A stretch of 64,000 nucleotides of DNA from HXMU1420-13 sp963691715 (lineage in GTDB: Bacteria > Bacteroidota > Rhodothermia > Balneolales > Balneolaceae): positions 2,418,001 through 2,482,000 of the forward strand of contig OY829281.1 in NCBI GenBank assembly GCA_963691715.1, in the 5' to 3' direction. The notes beneath the pieces are model-generated. The model did no database searches and had not been told where the DNA came from. It saw nothing but the letters and a program-made list of their open reading frames with translations. The translations under genes were made by a program, and so were the position numbers. This document shows positions 44,640 through 53,211 of the stretch, in pieces. The stretch's first letter is position 1; every line of letters begins with the position of its first letter.

Positions 44640-44846
44640 TCCTGATAGTTTTTTAAATGATAGATTTCAGTATTCCAGTTTAACCTTATAAGGAGAATTT
44701 AAACATACATTTGCCTCAGGATTTCTTGAAATGTACAATGAATATTATTTCAAAAAATGAAGATGTTCATGCACCATTATAATGCCAATCGGAATAGGTA
44801 GAAAATCTTACTTATTACAATAAAATGATAGCGGTAAATGTGGGTA

Positions 44847-45644
44847 CTAATCGATAAGATCAATTCTAGAAAAAATACCGTTTTCAATTTTGAAAACAAT
44901 CCATTCTGTTCCTCTTGAATTTCCATTTATTCTATAGGTATGCATTAAGCGGTTGTCCCCATAAACACGTACTGTTGCCCTAGATTGGCTAGCTAGTTTG
45001 TTCGATCGCCCGCTTCCGCGATTTGAATAATCATGTACTTTATAGGTATACGTGTCGGTAACACTCATCGAATTAATAGTGATGGTCTCTGGCCCGTTTC
45101 CATTGGAGTCGTCTCGATCAAGTTGTGCAGTTCCATCTTGGGCAGTTTTTGTATCCCGGTAAGAAATATGATATCCACCATCTTTTATCAAATGTGCATC
45201 TAAATCTCTAGGTCGATTAGCCCAGTCTAAGACTACTCGAATTTGTTGTGGTTGCAAAGAAGGGGATACTGAGATTTGATTTTGCCAAATGGAACCAACC
45301 ATAATTTCTATATTGAAATCAGCATTGATAAAATCAGGTTTTCTAAATGAAACAGGAAGTTGACCATTTACAATGTCTGTTGTGAAAAGCACTTTTCCTT
45401 CAAAGTCGGTGGTGTAGGAATTATTGCCTATTGTTACATCTGCCCCAGAGACATATTCACCAGTTAGTGCATTAACGAAACGAAGAGTAAGTGTACCTGT
45501 ATTCATTTCTCTGAACATATCAGCAGAACGATCTTTTACCCCAGAAGATCCTTCGGTTTGAGCAAATACGCTGATTGAAGAAACAATGAATATTGCCGAA
45601 AAAAATGTTAATAATTTTGCCATAATAATGCCTGATACTTTCAT
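44847..45644 (-). CDS. Exported DUF2135/YfaP-like protein
   Basis: 265 residues. Signal peptide LLTFFSAIFIVSSISVFAQ. The middle resembles a carboxypeptidase regulatory-like domain (RFVNALTGEYVSGADVTIGN, VLFTTDIVNGQLPVSFRKPD). The C-terminal part carries the DUF2135 signature: LDWANRPRDLDAHLIKDGGY, LDRDDSNGNGPETI, YTYKVHDYSNRGSGRS, ATVRVYGDNR. Family function unknown; probably a secreted adhesion- or von Willebrand-associated beta protein. Single gene. Confidence 0.78.
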   Translation of the reverse strand: MKVSGIIMAKLLTFFSAIFIVSSISVFAQTEGSSGVKDRSADMFREMNTGTLTLRFVNALTGEYVSGADVTIGNNSYTTDFEGKVLFTTDIVNGQLPVSFRKPDFINADFNIEIMVGSIWQNQISVSPSLQPQQIRVVLDWANRPRDLDAHLIKDGGYHISYRDTKTAQDGTAQLDRDDSNGNGPETITINSMSVTDTYTYKVHDYSNRGSGRSNKLASQSRATVRVYGDNRLMHTYRINGNSRGTEWIVFKIENGIFSRIDLID

Positions 45645-45854
45645 GAATTAATAATGTTCCTAAATTAAAAGAGTACCAGAAACTTTCAAATTAAGTCTGT
45701 GTTACAAATTAGGCTTTGCTTGATTTAGTAAGAATACTGTGATATTGTTTTAACAATAAAACAGAGACAATACCCCCCTGTTTATTTTTGGCAAGTTTCA
45801 TATATAAAGATTAGCCCAAAAGACAATTAGTAAAACATTTTAAATCCATGTGAT

Positions 45855-46619
45855 ATGAAAATAGTAGCTTTATTTTTGTTCATTGTATTGTTGTCATGCA
45901 CCAATAGTTCAACAGGTTCAGAAGATAAATCCTCACGTTTGTTTATGCCAACTTCTGAGTTTGATTTGAAGGCCTCTGGTTACACTAGCTACAAGATAAG
46001 TGGGTTTCACATATTACTAGAAAATGAACTTAATGTACTTCCAGATGCATCAGTAAATAAGTTTCTAAGCACAATAGAAAGTGATCTTACAATTATTCTA
46101 GGATTAAATATCAATGATGATATTAAAGCGAAGTTATTACAAGTACCCATTTTTATCGATAAGAATACTACCGAAGGCGCGGCTGTATATCATCCTAGCG
46201 TATATTGGTTAATTGATAATGGTTATGAGCCAGAAAAAGCCCAGGCTGTAGAGATTTCAAATGTGGCGAATTATATGTCTTGGACTGAAATTAATCAACC
46301 ATTTATGGTCTTACATGAGCTGGCCCATGCATATCATGATCGTGTTCTAGAATGGGGCTTTTACAATAAAGACGTTTGGCAAGCCTATGATAATGCTGTT
46401 GAGAATGGGCTCTACACAAATGTGAACTATCATAGCGGTAACGGGTATTATTTTATTCAAGACCGGGCATACGCGTTAAACAATCAGATGGAGTTTTTTG
46501 CTGAATTGACGGAAGCATACTTTGGTCTGAATGATTATTTTCCTTTTAATAAATCTGATTTAGAACAATACGATTCGCTAGGGTATTCAATGATTGAAAA
46601 GGTATGGGCGCAGCAATAA
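45855..46619 (+). CDS. Zincin-like metallopeptidase lipoprotein
   Basis: 254 residues. Lipobox VALFLFIVLLSC at the N-terminus. The zinc motif HELAHAYHD lies in FMVLHELAHAYHDRV, and QMEFFAELTEAYFG supplies a downstream glutamate typical of gluzincins with the EFFAE pattern. Resembles putative metallopeptidases found next to secreted proteins in several phyla, but I know no characterised member. Probably attached to a membrane facing the periplasm. Confidence 0.75.
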   Translation: MKIVALFLFIVLLSCTNSSTGSEDKSSRLFMPTSEFDLKASGYTSYKISGFHILLENELNVLPDASVNKFLSTIESDLTIILGLNINDDIKAKLLQVPIFIDKNTTEGAAVYHPSVYWLIDNGYEPEKAQAVEISNVANYMSWTEINQPFMVLHELAHAYHDRVLEWGFYNKDVWQAYDNAVENGLYTNVNYHSGNGYYFIQDRAYALNNQMEFFAELTEAYFGLNDYFPFNKSDLEQYDSLGYSMIEKVWAQQ

Positions 46620-46721
46620 GCGCAAAAACTCAGCTACTTTTTCAGTAAGGTACATGGCAAGTATATGTGGCTTTTTTATATAGATGCATACACTATCGTT
46701 ACAAAGATTATTTCAGTATAA

Positions 46722-47120
46722 TTGGGGGACAGATTATTTAATTCACTCCCAATTTTGAATAAAATTAGGTTTAATAAAAATCCTCATTTAGATCATTTAG
46801 ACAGAATTTTTAATTTTGATTTAGCTTCATTTCTTCCACCTGTTTTTTCAATTTTTGTGGATCAAATATCTAAATCATCGGTTGTTTTAGCTATTATTGT
46901 TAGCCCCTATATTCTATACCTTTTATTTAGGCTAAAAAAATATGGTTGGCTTTTATTTTTTCTCATTTTTGTTGGCGTACCATCAGTTGGGTCGCACCAG
47001 TTGTTGGGCGGCACTGATTGGTCGATGCTTGTGTATTTTATATTTTTAATTTTTTTAGCCGTTTATTTATTCATTTTGAATATGTCATATAAAGATTGGA
47101 GAGAACCAATTTTTTATTAA
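46722..47120 (+). CDS. Small membrane protein, unknown, weakly supported
   Basis: 132 residues from a TTG start with three to four hydrophobic segments (PPVFSIFVDQIS, VVLAIIVSPYILYLLFRL, WLLFFLIFVGVPSVG, LVYFIFLIFLAVYLFIL). No family recognised and no clear ribosome site; an alternative start further in is possible. The composition fits a membrane protein. It fills the gap between the metallopeptidase and ffh. Confidence 0.45.
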   Translation: MGDRLFNSLPILNKIRFNKNPHLDHLDRIFNFDLASFLPPVFSIFVDQISKSSVVLAIIVSPYILYLLFRLKKYGWLLFFLIFVGVPSVGSHQLLGGTDWSMLVYFIFLIFLAVYLFILNMSYKDWREPIFY

Positions 47121-47227
47121 TGGTTAAACCGATTAATAATTTTCCACATTAGTGTTGATAAGCCCAGCTTTTACCCGTATTTTAGTATGCTATAAAACTG
47201 ACGAAAAAATCCTGTTTATAAAGATTC

Positions 47228-48568
47228 ATGTTTGAGAATCTATCATCCAATTTAGAAAAAGCATTTCAGAGCCTTAAAGGCGAAGCGCGTATTACCGAGG
47301 TAAATATTGCCGAAACGGTGCGTGAAATACGTCGTGCGCTTTTAGATGCGGATGTTAATTTAGAAGTTGCACGTCAGTTTACGGCGGATATTAAAGACAA
47401 AGTGCTTGGCTCCGACGTTCTCACATCCATAAACCCAGGACAACAGTTCACAAAAATTGTGTACGATGAACTGGTGAATACATTTGGTGGTGAGAAATCA
47501 GATATTGCTAGCTCACATGTTCCGCCCACAATTATATTAATAGCAGGTTTACAAGGTTCTGGTAAAACTACCTTTACAGGAAAATTAGCCAGACATTTAA
47601 AGCAGGAGCATAAAAAGAATCCTCTTCTTGCTGCCGCCGATGTTTATCGCCCTGCCGCTGTAAACCAGTTAAAAACCCTCGCAGCTACCATCGAGGTACC
47701 CGTATATTCAATTGAGCAAAAAGATCCTATTCGAGTTGCCAAAGAAGCCGTTTCTATGGCAAAAAGCTTGGCTATGGATACGGTTATAATTGATACTGCT
47801 GGTCGCCTTTCTGTAGACGAGGAAATGATGGATGAAATTGCAAACATTAAGGATGCAATCAACCCACACGAAATCCTATTCGTTGTTGATTCAATGACGG
47901 GACAGGACGCTGTAAATACAGCAAAAGCCTTCAATGACCGAATCGATTTTAATGGCGTGGTACTTACCAAGCTAGATGGCGACACCCGTGGTGGTGCTGC
48001 TCTTTCAATAAAATCGGTTGTTGATAAACCCATCAAATTTGTAAGCACTGGTGAAAAACTGGATGCTCTCTCTCCATTTTATCCTGAGCGAATGGCTCAA
48101 CGTATTCTGGGGATGGGTGATGTGGTTTCTTTGGTTGAAAAGGCACAAAAAGAATTCGATGAAAAAGAAGCTCAGCGACTTCAAAAGAAGATAAGCTCAG
48201 ATAAATTCGATTTAGAAGACTTTTTGGATCAAATTCAGAAGATCAAAAAGATGGGTAGTTTTCCCGACCTCGTCTCGATGATCCCCGGCGCCAGCAAAGC
48301 AATAGAAGATGCAGACCTCAGTGATGACGCTTTTAAGCCCATCGAAGCTATTATCTATTCTATGACGCCGGAAGAGCGTCAGAACCCAAGCATTTTAAAC
48401 GGCAGTCGACGTCGACGAATTGCAACTGGTTCTGGCACCACTGTTCGTGAGATTAATGATCTTATGAAACAGTTTGAACAGATGAAGAAAATGATGAAGA
48501 CCATGTCTAAGATGGGCAAAATGGGTAGAGCCATGCAAGGTCTTAAAAATCTTCCTCTGGGACGATAG
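47228..48568 (+). CDS. ffh: Signal recognition particle GTPase Ffh
   Basis: 446 residues, full length. N-domain start MFENLSSNLEKAFQSLKGEA; G-domain P-loop GLQGSGKTTFTGKLA; AADVYRPAAVNQL; IDTAGRLSVDEEM; TKLDGDTRGGAAL; M-domain MIPGASKAI and the RRRRIATGSGTTVREIN RNA-binding helix, ending with methionine-rich QMKKMMKTMSKMGK. Targets nascent membrane proteins to FtsY with 4.5S RNA. GC content is visibly higher than in nearby genes, as for highly expressed genes. Upstream of rpsP in the conserved order. Confidence 0.97.
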   Translation: MFENLSSNLEKAFQSLKGEARITEVNIAETVREIRRALLDADVNLEVARQFTADIKDKVLGSDVLTSINPGQQFTKIVYDELVNTFGGEKSDIASSHVPPTIILIAGLQGSGKTTFTGKLARHLKQEHKKNPLLAAADVYRPAAVNQLKTLAATIEVPVYSIEQKDPIRVAKEAVSMAKSLAMDTVIIDTAGRLSVDEEMMDEIANIKDAINPHEILFVVDSMTGQDAVNTAKAFNDRIDFNGVVLTKLDGDTRGGAALSIKSVVDKPIKFVSTGEKLDALSPFYPERMAQRILGMGDVVSLVEKAQKEFDEKEAQRLQKKISSDKFDLEDFLDQIQKIKKMGSFPDLVSMIPGASKAIEDADLSDDAFKPIEAIIYSMTPEERQNPSILNGSRRRRIATGSGTTVREINDLMKQFEQMKKMMKTMSKMGKMGRAMQGLKNLPLGR

Positions 48569-48744
48569 GTTTTTGAAATAGTGTTGCTTTAAGAAGTTAA
48601 TTATGTCACTCAGTGCGTAGCGAAGAGTCTTCACATGTAATAGGTGTGCAGATCTCTCTGGCCATGGATGTATAAAATTAAAGCCTTAAAGCATTTTTAA
48701 AGAATAGATTAAAATTAAACAACATAACTCACTGGAGATAACCA

Positions 48745-49587
48745 TTGATTAAAATCAGACTTCAACGCAAAGGGCGTATTCGACGGCCTATTTATCATAT
48801 TGTAGTTGCTGATAGCCGTTCACCTCGTGATGGACGTATCATCGAGCAAGTTGGCCGATATGATGGCGTTACCGAAAAGAAAGAAACCGTACTAAACGAG
48901 GATCGTATTATGTACTGGTTAAATACCGGAGCTCAACCAACAGACTCCGTAAGAAAAATCCTTCGACAAGAAGGGTTACTTTACAAGCGTCATCTAATGA
49001 TGTGGGGCAAAAGTGAAGCTGAAATTGAGTCGGCCTTAGCGGAATGGAAAGCCCATAAAGATTCAAAGAAAACAGAAGAAATAACTCACCGCGATCAGGT
49101 GAAAGCAGCTCTTGCTGCAGAGGAGAAAGAATATAAATCTCAGGCTTCAAAAAATGCCGCAGCAGCAGTAGAAGTAGTAGAGGAAGCTCCAGCAGAAGAG
49201 CCCGCCGCAGTGGAAGAAGCTCCAGCAGAAGAACCCGCTATAGTGGAAGAAGCAGCAGTAGAAGCAGTAGAGGAAACTCCAGCAGAAGAGCCCGCCGCAG
49301 AGGAAGAAGCAGTTGAGGAAGCTCCAGCAGAAGAGCCCGTAGCAGTGGAAGAAGTAGTAGAGGAAGCTCCAGCAGAAGAGCCCGCCGCAGTAGAAGAAGC
49401 AGTTGAAGAAGCTCCAGCAGAAGAACCTGCTGCTACCGATGTAGCTAAAACATCTACAGATATGGGCGCTAAAGAAGCAGCTGAATATATTGCTGCTACT
49501 AATTTAGCTGATTTAGAAGGTTTTGTTACTGATGCCGAAGAGCGCAAGACAGTGCTTGCAGCATGGGAAGCAAAAAAAGCTGAATAA
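48745..49587 (+). CDS. rpsP: Ribosomal protein bS16 with long acidic C-terminal extension
   Basis: 280 residues. The first 80 or so are a normal bS16 (KIRLQRKGRIRRPIYHIVVA, DSRSPRDGRIIEQVGRYD, DRIMYWLNTGAQPTDSVR). A charged linker follows, then six copies of EE(A/T)PAEEP in an Ala/Glu/Pro/Val-rich tract (about residues 144-233), then a folded-looking tail (AAEYIAATNLADLEGFVTDA). Start TTG at 48745 is supported by GGAG seven bases upstream. The extension makes it about 3 times the usual size. The first gene of the rpsP-rimM-trmD-rplS operon. Confidence 0.93.
   Translation: MIKIRLQRKGRIRRPIYHIVVADSRSPRDGRIIEQVGRYDGVTEKKETVLNEDRIMYWLNTGAQPTDSVRKILRQEGLLYKRHLMMWGKSEAEIESALAEWKAHKDSKKTEEITHRDQVKAALAAEEKEYKSQASKNAAAAVEVVEEAPAEEPAAVEEAPAEEPAIVEEAAVEAVEETPAEEPAAEEEAVEEAPAEEPVAVEEVVEEAPAEEPAAVEEAVEEAPAEEPAATDVAKTSTDMGAKEAAEYIAATNLADLEGFVTDAEERKTVLAAWEAKKAE
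49168..49440 (+). repeat. Coding tandem repeat region of rpsP (EEAPAEEP units)
   Basis: Six repeats of a Glu-Glu-Ala/Thr-Pro-Ala-Glu-Glu-Pro unit at DNA level, with near-identical gctccagcagaagagcccgc stretches and variable spacers. Prone to slippage, so repeat number may vary between strains. Confidence 0.85.
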
Positions 49588-49600
49588 TACTTAGGCTCCT

Positions 49601-50140
49601 ATGGCTAGAAGCGCCAGTATAGACCCTTTCATAGAGATTGGTACCATTGCCCGGTCTCATGGACTCAAAGGTGAATTAAAAGTACATTTTAATACCAAAT
49701 CACCCGAAGTAGTTCAACAATTAGAAATGGTGTATGTGCAAAATAGCCGTGGAGATTACTTTCCTTGCCGAATCAAACAGATTCGTACTGAAGGCGAGGA
49801 ACATCGAATTTCGTTCTTTGTACATTTTGAACACATCGCTGATCGTAATGACGCAGATGCTCTTAGAGGGAAATCAATATTTATTGAAACAGATAAAAGC
49901 TCTCCCTTCTTTGAAGATGATATAGAAGATCTTAACTATATAGATTTCGAAGTAGTAGATACAAATAACCATCACAAAGGATTGGTTATCGATGAAATTG
50001 ATAATGGAGCACAACTAGTAATAGTTGTGGCAACTACATCAGGTACATTGATGATCCCAGTTGTTGACCAATTTGTTGAAGAAATTGATGAAGTTAAATC
50101 GCAAATTCTGTGTAAAAACTTAGATTTATTAGAGGGCTGA
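49601..50140 (+). CDS. rimM: Ribosome maturation factor RimM
   Basis: 179 residues. N-terminal IGTIARSHGLKGELKVHF, then RIKQIRTEGEEHRISFFVHF and DRNDADALRGKSIFIE, and a PRC-barrel in the C-terminal part (DLNYIDFEVVDTNNHHKGLV, MIPVVDQFVEEID). Assists 16S rRNA processing and 30S head assembly with S19. 13 bp after rpsP, one base before trmD. Normal length. Confidence 0.94.
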   Translation: MARSASIDPFIEIGTIARSHGLKGELKVHFNTKSPEVVQQLEMVYVQNSRGDYFPCRIKQIRTEGEEHRISFFVHFEHIADRNDADALRGKSIFIETDKSSPFFEDDIEDLNYIDFEVVDTNNHHKGLVIDEIDNGAQLVIVVATTSGTLMIPVVDQFVEEIDEVKSQILCKNLDLLEG

Positions 50141-50141
50141 C

Positions 50142-50834
50142 ATGAGAATAGATATCATTTCGGCCGTGCCCGCTTTACTCGATGGACCAATAAATCAAAG
50201 CATCATTCAACGAGCTCGTGAAAAAGGCTTAGTAGAAATCTACGTTCATGATCTTAGAGCGTATACGGAGGATAAGCACAATAAAATCGATGATTATCCA
50301 TACGGTGGAGATGCTGGAATGGTGTTAACACCACAGCCGATTTTTAGCTGTATAGAGCATTTAACCTCTCAAAGAAGTTATGATGAGCTTATTTTCACAG
50401 CAGCAGACGGGAAGGTTTTTAATCAAGGAGAGGCGAATACGCTCTCGCTAAAGGAAAACATTCTCATACTGTGCGGTCATTACAAAGGAGTAGATCAGCG
50501 AGTTAGGGATGAGTTAATCACCAAAGAATACTCTATTGGCGATTTTGTACTAACAGGTGGTGAATTACCGGCTATGGTAATAACAGACGCTATTGTACGA
50601 CTTCTACCAGGAGCAATTGGTGATGCAGAAAGCGCACTCAAAGATTCTTTTCAAGACGGTTTACTTGAAGCACCTACGTATACAAGACCTGCAAATTTTA
50701 AGGGTTTACATGTACCAGAAGTGCTGAGATCAGGTAATCCCTCTCTGATTAGAGAGTGGCAGAATGAACAAGCCCTTATAAAAACAAAGAAACGAAGACC
50801 CGATTTATATAACCAGTTTAAGAAAGAAGATTAA
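50142..50834 (+). CDS. trmD: tRNA (guanine-37-N1)-methyltransferase TrmD
   Basis: 230 residues. MRIDIISAVPALLDGPINQS, DDYPYGGDAGMVLTPQPIF, LCGHYKGVDQRVRDEL, YSIGDFVLTGGELPAMVI and EAPTYTRPANFKGLHVPEVL are all TrmD (SPOUT knot) signatures. Methylates G37 of tRNAs reading CNN codons, preventing frameshifts. In the rpsP-rimM-trmD-rplS operon. Confidence 0.97.
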   Translation: MRIDIISAVPALLDGPINQSIIQRAREKGLVEIYVHDLRAYTEDKHNKIDDYPYGGDAGMVLTPQPIFSCIEHLTSQRSYDELIFTAADGKVFNQGEANTLSLKENILILCGHYKGVDQRVRDELITKEYSIGDFVLTGGELPAMVITDAIVRLLPGAIGDAESALKDSFQDGLLEAPTYTRPANFKGLHVPEVLRSGNPSLIREWQNEQALIKTKKRRPDLYNQFKKED

Positions 50835-50874
50835 CCTACGTTTCCCATTCTAATGGGGATAAATTTATAAAAAC

Positions 50875-51234
50875 ATGGATAAGCTAAAATTAGTTGAACA
50901 ATCGCTTGTAGCAGATAACCTACCAGAGTTTATTGCCGGTGATACAGTGAATATTCACTATCGAGTAAAAGAAGGTGAAAAAGAAAGAATTCAGCAATAT
51001 CAAGGTGTGGTCATTGGAATGAGAGGAAGTGGCCCAAACCGCACGTTTACTGTTCGTAAAATGAGCGGTAACATTGGTGTTGAGCGTATTTTTCCTTTTA
51101 ATTCCCCATTTATTGCACACATTGATGTAAAAAGACGTGGTAAGGTACGCCGTGCAAAACTATTCTACTTAAGAGAATTACGTGGAAAAGCTGCACGTAT
51201 TAAAGAACGAGATACAAAAGGCAAAAAGAAGTAA
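50875..51234 (+). CDS. rplS: Ribosomal protein bL19
   Basis: 119 residues. LPEFIAGDTVNIHYRVKEGE, RIQQYQGVVIGMRGSGPNRTF, VRKMSGNIGVERIFPFNSPF, KRRGKVRRAKLFYLRELRGKA: the full bL19. Binds at the 30S-50S interface. Last gene of the operon, followed by a terminator at 51263-51290. Confidence 0.97.
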   Translation: MDKLKLVEQSLVADNLPEFIAGDTVNIHYRVKEGEKERIQQYQGVVIGMRGSGPNRTFTVRKMSGNIGVERIFPFNSPFIAHIDVKRRGKVRRAKLFYLRELRGKAARIKERDTKGKKK

Positions 51235-51262
51235 TCTTTTGGTTACTTAAAAATAGTATGTT

Positions 51263-51300
51263 TGGCTCAAAGCTTGGTTTCAAGCTTTGAGCTTCTTGCA
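51263..51300 (+). terminator. Terminator after rplS
   Basis: gctcaaagcttg and caagctttgagc form a 12-bp stem with a gttt loop, followed by a short T-rich stretch. Ends the rpsP-rplS operon. Confidence 0.75.
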
Positions 51301-51333
51301 TTTTCCCTATACTCAATCAATACGTAATTTATT

Positions 51334-51891
51334 ATGAATATCATTTTATTTGGGCCTCCAGGCGCTGGAAAAGGTACGCAAGCCAAGTTAATTATTAAGA
51401 AGTATAATCTACCTCACCTATCAACAGGTAATATTTTTCGAGCAGCGATTAAGAATCAAACTCCATTAGGTAAGAAGGTTACTTCCATTCTAGATGCTGG
51501 CGAACTTGTTCCCGATCAACTTACCATAGATTTGGTGGAAGAAGAACTTACCGATAGCAAGTATGCACAAGGTGCTATATTTGATGGATTTCCTAGAACC
51601 GTAGCACAAGCACAAGCATTAGATCATATTCTACAAGAAAAAGGGAGCCAAATCGATGCGTTTATCTCTCTTGTAGTGGAAGAAGATGAATTAGTGAAAA
51701 GAATTTTATCACGTGGACAAGGCCGATCTGATGATACAGAAGAGGGAATAAAAAACCGTTTAAAGGTATATAACGACGAAACGGCTCCCGTTCAAGCGTA
51801 TTACGAGGCAAAGAATCAAGCCCAAGAAATTAGCGGTATTGGCAGTGTGGATGATATCCACCAAAGGATCGTCGAACTCTTAGAAAAGTAG
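51334..51891 (+). CDS. adk: Adenylate kinase
   Basis: 185 residues. P-loop ILFGPPGAGKGTQAKLIIK, HLSTGNIFRAAIKN (AMP binding), IFDGFPRTVAQA, RILSRGQGRSDDTEEGI. The short-LID form (no zinc-type insertion), as common in Bacteroidota and cyanobacteria. Converts ATP + AMP to 2 ADP. A hairpin terminator follows. Confidence 0.96.
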   Translation: MNIILFGPPGAGKGTQAKLIIKKYNLPHLSTGNIFRAAIKNQTPLGKKVTSILDAGELVPDQLTIDLVEEELTDSKYAQGAIFDGFPRTVAQAQALDHILQEKGSQIDAFISLVVEEDELVKRILSRGQGRSDDTEEGIKNRLKVYNDETAPVQAYYEAKNQAQEISGIGSVDDIHQRIVELLEK

Positions 51892-51901
51892 TAAAAACCA
51901 A

Positions 51902-51921
51902 AAGCCCCTAGTTGGGGCTTA
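51902..51921 (+). terminator. Terminator after adk
   Basis: aagcccc-tagt-tggggctt hairpin a few bases after the stop, followed by actttaaaaa. It marks the border between core genes and the accessory island. Confidence 0.7.
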
Positions 51922-51934
51922 CTTTAAAAAGGTA

Positions 51935-52131
51935 TGGAAGAGGAGCGGAGCGAATTCTTCTCCAACGCTTAGTGTAAAAATGCGTTTTAAAACATTTTTA
52001 CACCTTGTTGTGTTTTCATGTTTTTATTTTTTTCGTTCAGGCGTATGTTCAAACATATTCTTTAGCAGGCTTTTGGATCGCCTGGTTGGTTAGTGCGGCT
52101 TGGCAATGTGTGTGGCTGCTGAGCGCTGGCA
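51935..52131 (-). repeat. Cassette-border repeat, copy A, 3' of the HpaII R-M operon
   Basis: Read on the minus strand from the stop codon: tgccagcgct, cacacattgcc, ctaaccaacca, then acaacaaggtg. A strong hairpin of 11 bp per arm follows (gtgtaaaaatg at 51972-51982, catttttacac at 51993-52003 on plus), then actaagcgttggagaagaat and tcgctccgct. Copy D shares ctaaccaacca and the ggagaagaatt end; copy B shares the acaaca-hairpin-aagaattcgctccgct order. The layout (repeat between a hairpin and a gttgg core) resembles attC sites of integrons, by analogy only. Confidence 0.65.
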
Positions 52132-53211
52132 TTATTTGATAAATCTGATTTGTAGATTCAATTTGAATAATAGCTCGTCACCATCCAAATAAATTGTTCC
52201 GAAGTCGTGTCGTGTGCTACTTGCAGTTTCGAGCTTAGTATTTACTATCAAATAGTCTTCAAACTCGTTTCTGTTGTAAATGTGGTAGCAAAGTATTTCA
52301 CCATCATCCTTTACTATTAAATAACCACCTGTAGCATCTAATTCTCCAGTCCAAACTTTGGAAGGCATCATACCAAGGGCAATATCTGTTAGAAATCTTT
52401 TGATTTTATAGGTATAAAACGGATGATTCGACTCATTATCAAAATTGAGTGGATTCAATGCTGTTACCGAATCAAGTAAATCAATAGTTTTGGATTTGGA
52501 AGAGCTGTAAAACTGATAAACGATTTGTGAGATTATCGAAGGCAGGAGTGAGTCGATTAAAGTCAGGTTGTTTCCAAAAACTGAACTTTCAGTTCCCATA
52601 AATTCTATACCATCTGATTTTTCTCTGATTCGCTCAAGCCGGTCTTTGATTTTACTTCTAGAATTAATTGAGTTAATTTCTGAGATTTGGCTTTCAGAAA
52701 GGTTTGGGTTTTTAATTCTGTAGATAAAGTTGGTGGTTTTCCCTGCATTTAGCAGTGTGGAGGCACCACCTAATTGTGATTTTATACTGAAACCTAGTTC
52801 AGGATTTGTACCCGTACGTTGGTCATGAATTACGACTCTAATGTCACTTTTTACGCTTGACTTGGCCTTTAGAGACACACAATTAAAAGAGTTGATAAAG
52901 TTCTCGACCTCTGGAATGCTGAATGTTGAAGAAGTTGATTCTTTCAGCTTGGAAAGCAGTAGTGCAGCGTTTTCTCGGAACTCATTTATAGAGATTCTGA
53001 ATTCTTCCTCATTTCCAGTTATAACCACCAAATCGGAATTATAACTGTATTGATATGTTCCGTTAGATTCGTCTCTGAGAACTTTGATAATTGGAAAAAT
53101 GAGGTCTTCGATTTTATATAAATCACTATTCCCTGCAAATAGATTTTTGTCCGCTATAATTTTTAGAAGAGTGTAAATTTCACTCCATTCACCTTTATTT
53201 CCTGTTAACAT
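52132..53211 (-). CDS. HpaII-family type II restriction endonuclease
   Basis: 359 residues. Start MLTGNKGEWSEIYTLLKII, with KGEWSE as in HpaII-family enzymes, and central motifs KSDIRVVIHDQRTGTNPELGFSIKSQLGG (possible catalytic Asp, Glu, Lys) and FMGTESSVFGNNLTLIDSLL. The family recognises CCGG. Its start overlaps the methyltransferase end by 17 bp, so translation is coupled. Complete by length; the neighbouring methyltransferase supports activity. Cognate specificity is inferred from the family. Confidence 0.88.
   Translation of the reverse strand: MLTGNKGEWSEIYTLLKIIADKNLFAGNSDLYKIEDLIFPIIKVLRDESNGTYQYSYNSDLVVITGNEEEFRISINEFRENAALLLSKLKESTSSTFSIPEVENFINSFNCVSLKAKSSVKSDIRVVIHDQRTGTNPELGFSIKSQLGGASTLLNAGKTTNFIYRIKNPNLSESQISEINSINSRSKIKDRLERIREKSDGIEFMGTESSVFGNNLTLIDSLLPSIISQIVYQFYSSSKSKTIDLLDSVTALNPLNFDNESNHPFYTYKIKRFLTDIALGMMPSKVWTGELDATGGYLIVKDDGEILCYHIYNRNEFEDYLIVNTKLETASSTRHDFGTIYLDGDELLFKLNLQIRFIK

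Noticed and set aside
49140..49547. Long Ser/Ala-rich open frame on the minus strand
   Set aside because: It is the antisense of the EEAPAEEP repeats of rpsP; the repeat composition keeps the frame open by chance.
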